From positions 9,300,001-9,364,000 of the forward strand of contig JASJZH010000004.1 of NCBI GenBank assembly GCA_037178975.1: a stretch of DNA of 64,000 bases. The letters are read 5' to 3'. Shown here piece after piece: positions 10,463 through 21,212 of this stretch. Below the pieces are notes generated by a model. The model was not told where the DNA came from. It was given only the letters and a program-made list of their open reading frames with translations, and searched no databases. The DNA comes from Oscheius tipulae. Taxonomy: Eukaryota > Nematoda > Chromadorea > Rhabditida > Rhabditidae. Position 1 is the first letter of the stretch; each line of letters begins with the position of its first letter. The translations under genes and the position numbers were made by a program.

Positions 10463-10717
10463 AGACATCTAGGTGGTGGGAAGAATGGAAGCATTGATCG
10501 TGAGAAATGTTTTTCCACGTCTGCTCAGAAGCGTTCACCGCCTAATCGTCAAACGACGTCATCATGGCTGTAAGAAAACCCCGCGGAATCATCTTCGAAT
10601 AGTCGTTCCGAGCACTTTCGTACAGAATCTTCTAGGAAAAAGAATGTGTGAAAATTGGATCACACGGTCAAGGTCTCAGAGCTCATGCTTGGTTTAGACA
10701 TCAAAAACTTTCTCGAT
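10463..10717 (+). pseudogene. Relic of an unknown coding sequence, copy 1
   Basis: The segment after 10567 aligns by eye with 11460-11605: a GTAAGAAAAC / GTGAGAAAAC junction, then a charged stretch with SSRKKNV against SEKKELQ, then SELMLGLDIKNFLD against SEEILGLNIKKLDKD. Stops at 10649-10651 and 10717 end the frame. I do not recognise the family. Confidence 0.45.
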
Positions 10718-11179
10718 TAGTCCCAGCTTTATTTCAAAGTCTTGAAACGGTTACTGTGACGCTCTGTGCGGAGACTTTAGTCGGATTAGAATTACTTTTT
10801 CATAGTATCTTCAATAGAAGCCGCATCAGCAGAGCCTGCAGCACTCGAAAACGTGGTTGGTCGCAAGTGTGACCTAAAAGTTAAGGTGTTTACACAGAAG
10901 ATACATTTTTACTGATTAAAAAGTCAAGATAAATCTATGAATCAATCTCCGCATTCAGTCCCTTTATCACATTTACTATTGAAGCAATTGGCGTTTGAGG
11001 GTTTAAAAAAATTTCCGGAATGGACGTAAATTTGGCTGAATAAATTGTTTGAATTAAATCAATAATGAGTGAATGATAGTAATTTATGAACAATGTAATT
11101 TGAAGCATAAGAATCTGTCAATTAGATTGGTAGCAATTTATGCTTACCTGGATCAGTAAAGAGGTCGCTGCTTTTTTGT

Positions 11180-11659
11180 GAGCACTCCGAGGCTCAGTCG
11201 GACAGTTTTCGGCAGGAAAACGACGAAAAGCATGAAAAGCCTCCATACAATTTCATTGGAATCCCAAGAAACAGAGAAATACCAACGCTTACTAATGCAG
11301 GATACGCAAGTTCGGTTTTCTCCAGGCAGCTCGTATCATTTGGAAAAAATGCAGTTATCGTAGTGGATAAGTTTATATTAGTCCGTGTAAAACTGAGCTC
11401 AATAAGGCTCGATGACCAGTTCAATCACCGTCTAGAGGATCAATGCCAACGTCAGCTGTGAGAAAACCTGGGTCTTTCTGGAATAAACGTTAAACCCGAA
11501 CAGCTTCCTATTGAACCTTCTGAGAAGAAGGAACTGCAGAAATCGGTTCTCATGGCCAAGACCTCAGAAGAAATTCTTGGGTTAAACATCAAAAAACTTG
11601 ACAAAGACAAGCTTGCAGTTGCTGAAGTAGATAGCAGACACCTTCACATCACTTCTTGA
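11180..11659 (+). pseudogene. Unknown coding sequence, copy 2, one internal TGA or unrecognised intron
   Basis: A 159-codon frame is open except for a TGA at 11459-11461. It is hydrophilic, with a segment YNFIGIPRNREIPTLTNAG near the front and SEEILGLNIKKLDKDKL near the end, and no membrane helix or signal peptide. At the TGA the sequence reads CTGTGAGAAAAC, and the other copy at 10567 reads CTGTAAGAAAAC, so the stop may really be a splice donor shared by both copies. I do not recognise the family and invent no function. Its neighbours are receptors on both sides, so it is probably debris from an insertion or a lost resident gene. Confidence 0.45.
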
Positions 11660-11883
11660 TATACTCCAGATGGTAAAAGTTTTAAGAAAACTGCATAATC
11701 GTGCAACAGCCACAAGTGGGAATTTATAAAAAAGGTTTTCACCAAACTGTGTCTTACAATTTGACCCCATTTGAACATTCAAACTGCTCCCTCTCAGGAG
11801 TTCTTTTTCAGTTTGTTTCTCACCCTCATGTGCTACTTTTTGTGACGTTGTAGCTCCAGTCTAGATTGCTTTTCCAATCTGGC

Positions 11884-13270
11884 ATGCCCGCTAACGTAAG
11901 CTCTATGCTAGAATCTGTTATTACTGTCTGCTCTTTCATGGATAAGCCAACCATTATCCAAGTCACTGTGGTTGCTTCTGTATTCTTTGGTCTTCCTGTG
12001 AACGGATCTATTCTAATCAGACTCTACGGGAGGAAACTCGCTAGTAACCGATACAAATTACTCATTATTTTCGTCTGTTCGACTAACATTCTGGTTATAG
12101 TTTCAAGGGCACTATTTTACTTACAATGCGGCCAGGCACAAGTTGTTAATGTCCTCATCAGTACAGTTGCCAATTGTGCTTTCGATCTAGAACTGACACT
12201 GCTGATGGTCATGCTGATCTATTGGAAAAGCCAAATTGTTCCGTATGTTTTCTCGACTCAAAGTTTCGAAAACACTTTCAGTCAGGAAAAGTTTGATACT
12301 TTCCTGTTTGCGTTAGCTACAACAGCTAATCTACTGCTTCTCCTGGGACTGGATACAGTCTTGTCTGTTTTAAGATTGTTAAACGTCGTCGAGGTGAGCA
12401 GTTTCTATGGTATGTCCCACGCACGTCAAAAGATTATGAGCCTACGCAGGTGTAAGAGTGGGGACGATTGACCTCCACTAGGCAGGTCGGAATTTGGTCA
12501 CCGAGCAAACCCTCAAATGAGGATGTTTTGAATGCAGCGCAACAAGTAGGTGACGGACTGCAGGCTATGACAGGCACATGCTGATAAGATACAGAGCACA
12601 ATATGGGACTTCGTGCTGTCCTTGTTCCTACCAACAAGCATAGCTGAAACTGCTCGCCGTTACTGATAGGGATAGTTTTCCCTAGATAATCAGCCTATTA
12701 AGGAATTCAAATGGACCCTTTATAGTGGAACTGTGTATCTTCTGATAGCGTGTTTCTGCACGATTTTTTCTCTTTTTGGATTCTGCAAAATGGACACATC
12801 CAAGATGAGTAAAACTACTCGATCTGCTCAGCGTCGAGTCTCACTTTCGCTATTCATTCAAGTTAGCTAGCTTCACTTTGAAAACCTCGGATTGAATTCC
12901 AGGTTCTTCAACTGAAGTTCACCCTGGTGATAAAGCTATTCTCTCCAGTTATCATGGACATGCTAATGAACAAGTTGTACAAGATACAGGATCAAATGGC
13001 GCTGACACAAGATCTCTCAATTTTGAAGACTTGGGAAGTGATGTTAGAAACTATCTCCACTACAACTACAATTCTTTTTACTGTAAGTTAGGTGGAAGGT
13101 TTCAAGAGCTAAGGTTTTAGGTTCATCTAGTTGCAAGCTATACGTTCCCTGTATTTCAAGCGATGCTGATGTTAATGGCTTTGAAGACGCTTCGAAAGAG
13201 TCATCGTCTGAATCAACCACATAATGCTCTGACCCAGCAAAGTTTTACTCTCACAACAATAACGCAATAA
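11884..13270 (+). CDS. Serpentine receptor, second family, 322 aa
   Basis: Exons 11884-12242, 12282-12393, 12694-12861, 12903-13082 and 13121-13270 join in phase to 322 codons. Seven hydrophobic helices are visible: helix 1 with GLPVNG, helix 2 starting from NRYKLLIIF, helix 3 ending in YWKSQIVP at the first splice, helix 4 in exon 2, helix 5 in exon 3, then the loop SAQRRVSLSLFIQ, helix 6 and helix 7 with FQAMLMLMALKTLRKSH. The same exon breaks recur in the paralogues at 14059, 16279, 17809 and 19281. The loop before helix 6 (TxxAQRRVxxSLFLQ) recalls the Q-containing loop of Str-type receptors. The stop TAA overlaps AATAAA at 13269-13274. The exact C. elegans subfamily is not clear. Confidence 0.75.
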
Positions 13271-13691
13271 TAAATTCTATCTAAGTCTTAATTGATTTAA
13301 GTGAGTCAGCGCTCATAGACGCTCATATAGATCTTACTCTCTCTAGTCCTTAAAGATATTAACTTGATAGACTTCAGTACACTGTAAACACAAAGAAGTT
13401 AAGCGGTACAAAAAAGTTAAACGTGCAAGTTACTGAACTTTCCAACAGCAGTACTTCCAAAACCGAAGAATAGTTATACTCTTCTTGAATAACCATATGT
13501 TCATTGTTGAGCTAGTGGGAGCTGCGTTCCTTGAAATACCACTCATTAGTGTCATGTTTGTACAGGCGCTCCGGAGGCAGTTGACAAAAAGTTCCAAAGC
13601 TACCTTTATTTTTGGACATTTCAAGGTTCTCCAATGATGAGTTACGTACCGTTCGACATGAAGTGTTTTCGGATACATACAAAACTTTCAG

Positions 13692-13862
13692 GCGCAGATT
13701 GTAATGACGCCGCATTTTCCAGACTTACAATCTGCTCTGATGTGGCTTGCATTGAAGGCTCTACATAATACGGAAATGAAATATAACCTAATAAATGAGA
13801 TCTGGAGTGAACTGTCGAAACCTATGTTTGTATTCAAAGCTCCGACAAAAAATCTTTCCTAG
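13692..13862 (+). pseudogene. Last-exon fragment of a second-family receptor
   Basis: A single exon preceded by an acceptor TTTCAG encodes the seventh helix with the signature QSALMWLALKAL and a short tail, ending at TAG 13860-13862. The upstream 250 bases do not give the remaining helices in a usable frame. It is a leftover of a receptor copy between two intact ones. Confidence 0.55.
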
Positions 13863-14058
13863 GAATATTACAAAGATGCAAATATTGCAACTTTCCTCTC
13901 GTATCAAATTTATTCATTTCACGAGATTGAACTTTTCGTTGTAATGAGTTCCCATACATACCACATTCTCTTTAATAACTTTCATGAGAATGTGAAAACT
14001 TTAGAACACTCCTCTGCTCGTAAGCTTACAGTTTCTTTCAATCGTCTCACTGGGAACT

Positions 14059-15406
14059 ATGTCTATCCAAAATGAGAGCGCTCTGCCTGAAGAATGCGAA
14101 TCGTTTCTACTAACCTGGCCCTACTGGTATATCTTGCCCCAACTGGCTCTTATAGTTTCCGCGTTGACCATAAACACAATTATTGTGAGAAGACTGCACA
14201 AACGGAGACTTCCCAATTATCGATATCACCTTTTGATAATGTCAGTTTGTATCTCTAGTATGTTTGCTAGCATTTTACGCCTGATTTACTATTGTGTTTG
14301 TGGAACGCAAAAATTTCTTGAAATCGTTTTTGACCTATTGAGCTTATCATTTGATTTGGAGGTTTTCTTTCTTGTATTGATGCTAGTTTATTGGAAGTGC
14401 CAAATCAGGAAGTGAGTTTCGTTAAATTCCTCATAAACTATGTTCAGGCAACCGATCTTCGATTTTATTTTGTATACGCTGACCATTTTGTCGCACATCT
14501 TCTTGTTACTCGGTGGAGATATTTTCACGCTTCTCCATTTGGCTAGAAACGTATTAGTTGTAGTGGTAATTGCGAAAAAGTCTTTCAGATGTCGGTACTT
14601 TATTATAGTAGGATAGCCTATATTATCTTCTCCGCCTTTTGCTGCCTTTCATCGTTGTTCGGAATCCACTTTATTGACGTTACAAAAATTAGCAAGGAGA
14701 CAAGAAGGGCGCAGAGAAGAGTTGCCCTTTCGCTGTTTTTACAGGTTTGCGATTCTTTACACACAAGCTACGGAGAGACATCAGAAACATTTTTTATTCA
14801 TTAGCCAGAAAAGCATTAACAAGCTGTTCAGCAATCTAGTCTGAAACAACACAAAACACAAAACATTCTTATATTCCGCCTTGAAAAAGCACACACACAA
14901 ACGCAGCGGATAAACAGCTGTGACAGTGAGCACGTTATTTCCCAGGAGAGGAAACGGGAGAGCTTCTTCAGAACCGTTAACCGTTTACGAAAATCAGATT
15001 TCTAAGCACCGGGTGCATTGAAACACGTTTTTAGATACTTCAATTGCAAATAACATTATTCCTGTATCTGTTTCCAAATGTGCTCCTTATGTTTTCCCAA
15101 TCACGACTTACTGAACTTTCAAGCCTGTACAGTCAAAATCTTAAAAACCACGTAGATCCTACTCCGGTTTTGAAAGAATGGATGGAAGAACTTGGAGGTA
15201 TGATGAAACTCGTGAGTATCGTCGGGATTGTTAGTTGTTGTTCCTTCAAGTTTGAACATATTTCTTAGCCCAGGGACTTCTTGAACAACTCATTTTCTCT
15301 TTTCCAAGCTTGTTTGATGTTTCTCGCACTGAAAGCCATTCGAGGAAGCAATAAACAGCTAAAGAAGATGACAAGTAGCAGCATCTCGTCGATTACAAAA
15401 ACATAA
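14059..15406 (+). CDS. Serpentine receptor, second family, 308 aa
   Basis: Exons 14059-14411, 14448-14550, 14589-14744, 15035-15211 and 15269-15406 are all in phase, giving 308 codons. Helix 3 ends VYWKCQIRK at the first splice and the third loop reads RRAQRRVALSLFLQ before the intron. Helix 7 has FQACLMFLALKAIRG, with the last helix exon starting after a 57-bp intron. The third intron is 290 bp against about 38 bp elsewhere, which is the only oddity. The start is the first ATG in frame with helix 1 and the exon has the family's usual length (350-359). Confidence 0.75.
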
Positions 15407-16278
15407 TGATTGTGTACTTTTTGTGATCGATTTTGATAAAAAGTTTGATGACATGGCCAAATTAACTTTCGTAATCGTCGTAATATAGTCTTAACATTAA
15501 AGCGATGCTGGGGACGACACAGCTGGCAACGATATGACTCAAATATCTGTCTTTTGAAGCAAAATCGAAAGCAAAAGGACTATCTATGAACGTTTCGAGA
15601 TTTACTGCAAGAGGGGCTCGGTTGAGCAAGTGGATAAGTCTAAGGAATGCAACGACGACGCGCGGCAATGGTAAATGGCTCGATCCTCCGATATGCCTCC
15701 AATACGACGGTCTGCCCCGGTCCCAGCCTATGGCCCAGTGCATTGTCGAAGGAATCAACAAGAGTCCACATTTCTAAGGCCGTCAAGTTAGCCGTACTCC
15801 TGTGTTGAACTTCACGCCGAGTGATTAGTAGTACATAATAAAATAAAATTTTTTGTTTGTTTAACCTCTGAAATAGATCCCGGTCGCAGAAGGCTAGGAT
15901 TCACCAAAGCGAAGATTATCAGAAGCATCACATTGTCGGCTTTTCCAACACCTATTTCCAATAAAACGATAGTGAAACTACTAAGCTCAAATTGCCTGCC
16001 AGCCAGAAAGTTCAAATCGGTCAAAAAAATGATTATACGGCTTTCTGGGTTCTTCGATCAAGTCCTCGTTCAAGAACTTTTTAGTCCTGAGACTTCTCAC
16101 GGTTGGATTAATCTCCACGCATGATTATAAGCAGAAATGTGAAAAGCAAACGGTTTCGTCCTTCCTCCAGGATGTCAAAGATCTGTTTCCCATATTGTGA
16201 CTATTTATCCGCGGTTGAAGGTCTCACGCCCCGTGTTTGTGATCAAACAGTTTTTACCAGATTTCCTCTTCCTTAAAA
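15407..16278. other. Intergenic, about 870 bp, no gene recognised
   Basis: Two overlapping open frames (15462-15761 minus, 15586-15777 plus) exist but have no family resemblance. CTATGAACGTTTCGAGATT near 15583 faintly resembles the sequence at 7062, so this may hold scraps of the same unknown relic family. Confidence 0.35.
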
Positions 16279-17496
16279 ATGAACTCCACGAACGGAAGTG
16301 ATGTAGCTGCTGTAACATCGTGCTTGACAGGTCTTAACACGCCTCTTATTATCGGTCTATTGACCCTAGTACTTTTTGGGCTTCCCATGAACGCCATTAT
16401 GTTTATCCAGATGCTACGAAGTCGACTGTCAAATAAACGATACCGATATCTTATATTGGTCATTTGTGCCAATAGCATCGTTGAAATTTTATCTACTCAA
16501 GTAGTATTCAACCCCTGCTTACCCACGCTGCCGAAGGTTAAACTCGGTGCTGAAGAGGCTATGAGCTTTACTTTCTACTGGAAGTTCTTCCTGCTCACGT
16601 TAATGCTCCTTTTCTGGAAGAGTCAGATCAGACCGTAAGTTACATCTGTGAAGCCAGCGTGAAGAGTAAAACCAACCATCGATTCGCTTTGTCACCAACG
16701 TACGATCTCGACGCGTTTTACAAATGTCTTGCGTTCTGTTATTGCATTTGTTTTTATTCCAGGCAGAAGACATTCGATACTATTCTTTTTGTGACGGCCA
16801 TTCTATCGAATGCGATTTTACTTCTCGGAGCGAATTGGCTTTTGCCTCACGTTTACAACCGCATATTTGCGCCTACTTCGGTGTGTTTCTTCTAAATTTC
16901 AAAGTTTTATTTGTTCAGACTAAGCCCTGGGAAATCTACACGAACAGTGTCTATCTGATATGCTCTGCCTTCTGCTGTTTTTCTTCACTCTTTGGTATCC
17001 TCTGCATTGATACGTCAAGGCTCAGCAGAGTTACAAAATGGGCTCAAAGAAGAGTGGCTCTGTCACTATTTCTACAGGCTTGACAATTCTTTAAGTGGAT
17101 AGTGCCAGTTTTCAGATTGCCCTCCTACAGTTCTCTCTAATTGTTAACTTCTACCCGAGTCAGATTTCCGCTCTTATTTTGAGACGCCTAAATGCACTCA
17201 CGAAACTAGTGTACGATTCGGTTGGAAAAGAAAACTTTTTGGATGTGCAGAAGCAGTATATTGCTCAATCACAATCTGCGTTGCAACTGTTTTTAGCCTT
17301 TTTATACGTAAAGAATTGTTATTTCTTTTAAGTAAGCAACTTTCAGCTGGTACTTGTGGTTGACCTTACCTACCCTGTTATACAAACTTCACTAATGTGG
17401 CTGGCTTTGAAGAGTCTGCGCAAGAACCAAAGCATGAAGAAGGCAATGTTCTCCAGAGCCATCTCAGCTAACCAAACACCCATCGCTAAAAAATGA
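16279..17496 (+). CDS. Serpentine receptor, second family, 324 aa
   Basis: Exons 16279-16634, 16763-16880, 16919-17077, 17116-17307 and 17347-17496 give 324 codons in phase. Landmarks: GLPMNAIMFIQ in helix 1, SNKRYRYLIL before helix 2, LFWKSQIRP at the first splice, KWAQRRVALSLFLQ in loop 3 and TSLMWLALKSLRK in helix 7. The intron after SLFLQ starts with GC (CAG|GCTTGA) instead of GT. Without removing it the frame hits TGA at once, so either a GC-AG intron is used or the gene carries a splice mutation. It lies head-to-tail with the receptor at 17809, 312 bp away. Confidence 0.75.
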
Positions 17497-17808
17497 AACC
17501 GGTTGAGCAAGCCAACTATTAAATCGTGTAATCATTTTATGCCAACTTCTCGTCCTCCAGGGCTCTAATTCTGAAAACATAATGTCCCACGCTCTTTCCC
17601 AAAGATTACTACGCGTCATCTCAAATCCTAATGTACGAATTCACAACCAGGAATTGCAACCACCTGACTTTGGCCTTTTTCTCATATCATAAGAGACATG
17701 CTATAAATGTAGCCTGGTTTTCTAGATTTAGGGCTTCACACAGCTCGAGTTCAGGTTCGAACATCGTTCCACCTAGTTATATAGCTGTTGAACTTTCTTT
17801 GTTTCAGA

Positions 17809-18925
17809 ATGAAGTTATCTTTCAACGCAACCACAACTCAGTCGTGTTTTTATACACTATCAGTACCTATCACTACCGCCATCATCCTCACTTTAGTCGC
17901 AGGAGTGCCTTTGAACGTCGCCATGCTCATTCAACTATTGCGAAAGAGATTACCGAACCGTTTTTATCGTTATCTAATTGTCTGCATATGTGTCAACAGT
18001 ATTCTGCAGGCTTTAACGTTTCTGGTGTCATACACAAACTGCTTCCCTTTTTCTTCCTATTTTCGGCAAATATGTTACTGGATAGCAGGTGTCTGTTCGT
18101 ACTTGAAGTTCCTTCTGCTTACGCTGGTGCTCATTTTCTGGAAGAGCCAGATCAAACCGTACGTTTACATTCTTTTGAACCCTTTCGGTACCTTCAGACA
18201 AAACATTTTTGATCGACTACTTTTCACTTCAGCTTTTCTATCCAACGTGATATTGCTATTTGGTCTTCGATGGTTCATACCTGGGGTGGTGGACAGATTT
18301 TTTGTTTCCCTTTTTGTAAGACAAAACTTTTATTCAAGAGTATTTAAACTTCAGACTGAGAAATGGTCCATAGTCCGAGACGCGCTCTACTTCGCAATTT
18401 CTATTCTTTGTTGCTTGTCATCTTTGCTTGGTGTCGTGTGTTTCAACACAAAAGTTATGAGCAGAGGTACAATGGAAGCGAGAAGAAGAGTTGCGACCTC
18501 ACTCTTTCTTCAAGTATGGCCCTTTTTGCTCTTGGACTCCTCAAGAAGCAATGCTTTAGGTTCTGCTTCTTTTCATTTCCTTAGTCATCCATTTCTACCC
18601 GCAGCAAATAATCGTGCTTTTATCAACCGCACTCAATGATTTGCAAAACAAGTTGGCAGCTTCTTCTGGAGCAGAGAATTATTATGATCTTCTCGAAAAG
18701 TACACCGAAGAAAAGAACGCAACTCTTAATCGCATTATTATATTTACTGACGTTGTTTTCTCCTTTCTCCAGTTTCAATTAATGTTTTAGGTGATCTATA
18801 CCGTTTTCTTATCCTTCCCACTATTTCAATCCGTTTTGATGTGGGTCGCGCTTAAAGTTTTGCGACGAAGTACAGCTTCCAAAGGGAACGCAAAATTTCA
18901 ACTCCCGACTGTATCAGCTGAGTAG
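17809..18925 (+). CDS. Serpentine receptor, second family, 317 aa
   Basis: Exons 17809-18158, 18198-18315, 18355-18513, 18560-18751 and 18791-18925 give 317 codons in phase with every paralogue splice position kept. Helix 1 has GVPLNVAMLIQ, helix 3 ends IFWKSQIKP, loop 3 has EARRRVATSLFLQ and helix 7 has QSVLMWVALKVLRR. A strong acceptor TTTGTTTCAG ends one base before the ATG, suggesting spliced-leader trans-splicing directly at the start codon. AATAAA lies at 18989-18994. Donor GTTGTT at 18752 is weak but in phase. Confidence 0.75.
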
Positions 18926-19230
18926 ATGAATTTGACAACGATTTTTCAAATGAGCTCGAATCTTTTGTTGGCTGAACAAGCATGTTTCAATAAAACCATT
19001 CCTATACTTTTTGGTGCTGATAAAAATAAAGTTATTGCCGCATGAAAAAAAAACCTTTGCGTACATTCTATTTTCACAATGCAGTACAAAGGCTTTCGAA
19101 AATCTAATTAGCCGATTAGATAGACAGACATGAAAAGGATTTCTCACGCATGGTCTCCCTTTTTAAAAACATTAAGGACAAACTCACTCGCCCCACCCAA
19201 TTGTGAAAACATGAGGAACGAAATCACGCG

Positions 19231-19240
19231 CTATATATAA
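19231..19240 (+). promoter_or_regulatory. TATA box candidate for receptor at 19281
   Basis: CTATATATAA followed by GG lies about 40 bp upstream of the start codon at 19281. It is a good TATA match at a plausible distance for a very short 5' leader. Confidence 0.45.
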
Positions 19241-19280
19241 GGCTAGTCGTTCTCAGTCTTCCGCAGTTCTAAGCATAATC

Positions 19281-20835
19281 ATGAATACTTCAACAGTATT
19301 AAGCGTCCCTACATGTATCGTTCAGCTAGGTCCTGTGTTCATTATATCTATGATTGGCTCTCTCCTCGTTGCACTACCCATGAATGTCATCATGTTCGTG
19401 AAAATGTTGCGAAGGAAACTATCGAACAAGTATTATCGTTATCTCATTTCGACCATCTCTATCAACAGTATCGTAGAGATATTGTTCGTGCAAACAAATG
19501 TGAACAGCTGTCTAATTCCATTGCCACCCCAGCTCAAACATATTTTTATCAGTGTGGTCTATTTCACATTTTATATGAAGTTTTTCCTACTCACACTGAT
19601 GCTCCTATTTTGGAAAATCCAGATCCGACCGTAAGCTGTTTATCTTTGTAATGGCCAGATGTTTTTAGACAGAAGATCTTAGACAGAGCATTATTTTTGA
19701 TGGCGATTTCGTCAAATGTCATTCTGTTGCTTGGCGCCGGCTGGTTCTTGCCATATGTTGTAAGTTTTCAGGTACAATTTGAAGTTTGCAACTGTTAGGA
19801 GCAAAGAGGAAAGGGTATGGGGTATTTGGGGAAATTCTTTTCAATTAGAGCGTCTACACTGACAAATCTAACTTCCAAAAAAATGACTGTTCCGGTTCGA
19901 GAGCGGTGGGATGTGATCCGAAGCCTGAGCCGAACAATAAGTCAGTCATAAAGAAGCGTTAGAAATAGTTCTTTGACATTTGAGACCAAACAGATTATGT
20001 TGTCCTTTTACAGTAAAAGTCGTAGCCACTGTAATACGAGGTGGTCAAAAGAAGCTTTGTTGAAGAAATCAGGCCAAAAAAGGGCTCCTGGAAGTCTTTA
20101 TCACGGTCAGAAGTCAATGTACGGGAGTCAACTCTTGAGTTGGAGAGTGAGAGAGGCAGCAAAAACATCCGTCAACCCATTATCACGCTCAAGTTGAACG
20201 GCGGGACCCACTTTTTAGATATTTGAAAAGATCACGTAACGAGCGAGTAAAGACAGAACATCATTCTGGAGACAGAGTGACAGACAAACAGAGAGACAGA
20301 GAAGCAGTTTTAGATTAACCAACCGCTGAATAAAATTTGGATAATCTACGCAAACAGTATGTACTTGGTCATATCAATTTTCTGTTGCTTATCCACCTTG
20401 TTTGGGATACTGAGCATTGATTCTTCGAGATTGAGTACAACTACGAGACAAGCTCAGCGAAGAGTCACAATCTCACTGGTTCTACAGGTTAGAATTGTCT
20501 TTGTTTCGTAATCAAGATTTGATTTTAGATAGTCATTCTACAACTCACGCTTATAATTGACTTTTATCCTGTGCATATCCTTGGCGCCATATTGAGCCGT
20601 CTGAACGAATCGTTAGAATCAAGGCCAGAAGACACTATTTCTATTCATATTCTGCTTTCGCTGAGCATAAAAGTAGAGTTTTATAAATCACTCTAGTTCT
20701 AACATACTTTAGGTTATCGTCGTTGTGAACTTAACCTTCCCGGTGTTTCAAGTCGTCTTACTGTGGCTGGCATTTAAACTTTTAGGCACTATCAAATTAG
20801 GAAGCAAGAACACCTTTCAAAGTTCGATCACTTGA
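19281..20835 (+). CDS. Serpentine receptor, second family, 293 aa, with long intron
   Basis: Exons 19281-19630, 19669-19759, 20314-20487, 20529-20672 and 20713-20835 join in phase to 293 codons. Helix 1 has ALPMNVIMFVKM, helix 3 ends LFWKIQIRP, loop 3 has RQAQRRVTISLVLQ and helix 7 has FQVVLLWLAFKLLG. Exon 2 is 91 bases instead of 103-118 and exon 4 is 144 instead of 177-192, so the loop after helix 4 and the loop after helix 6 are shortened. The 554-bp second intron replaces one of about 38 bp in paralogues and holds non-receptor sequence with a GACAGA-rich end. Its donor GTAAGT and acceptor GTTTTAG are good, so I treat the gene as intact. Confidence 0.65.
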
Positions 20836-21212
20836 TTTGATGTACTGTGTTTCAAACTATTGGATAGTAACGAATGTTGTCTCTCCCGTACGGTCTAGGT
20901 GCCGTTCAAAGGTGGAATGCACGCGGTGGCGCTGGAAATCGCGCTGCTAGCTCTCCGAATTGAATCACGGTTTGACCCAGATTTTTATCCTTTACCTGTG
21001 TGACGAGTACGTAACATTCTGACACTTACATTATGTGTCAGCTGTGAAATTATCAGGGTTTGACTCTTAGTGCACTTTAATTTGTTTTACATAAAATACT
21101 AGCGGGTCAGATCCTCCTTCAGTCTGATCGCTTCCTCGTACAAATGGCTGCTTCCTGAGTGAAATGTGCTGAGAATTCGTGTAAGATTGTTTTCTTAATC
21201 TCATTCACTTCC
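20836..21212. other. Intergenic, no gene seen
   Basis: It separates the receptor from the 3' end of the LINE relic. It may include the LINE's 3' untranslated region, but no poly-A or tandem tail is visible. Confidence 0.35.

Noticed and set aside
15462-15777. Overlapping open frames of 99 and 63 codons on opposite strands
   Set aside because: No family resemblance, splice sites or signal peptide; overlapping frames in both directions are expected by chance.
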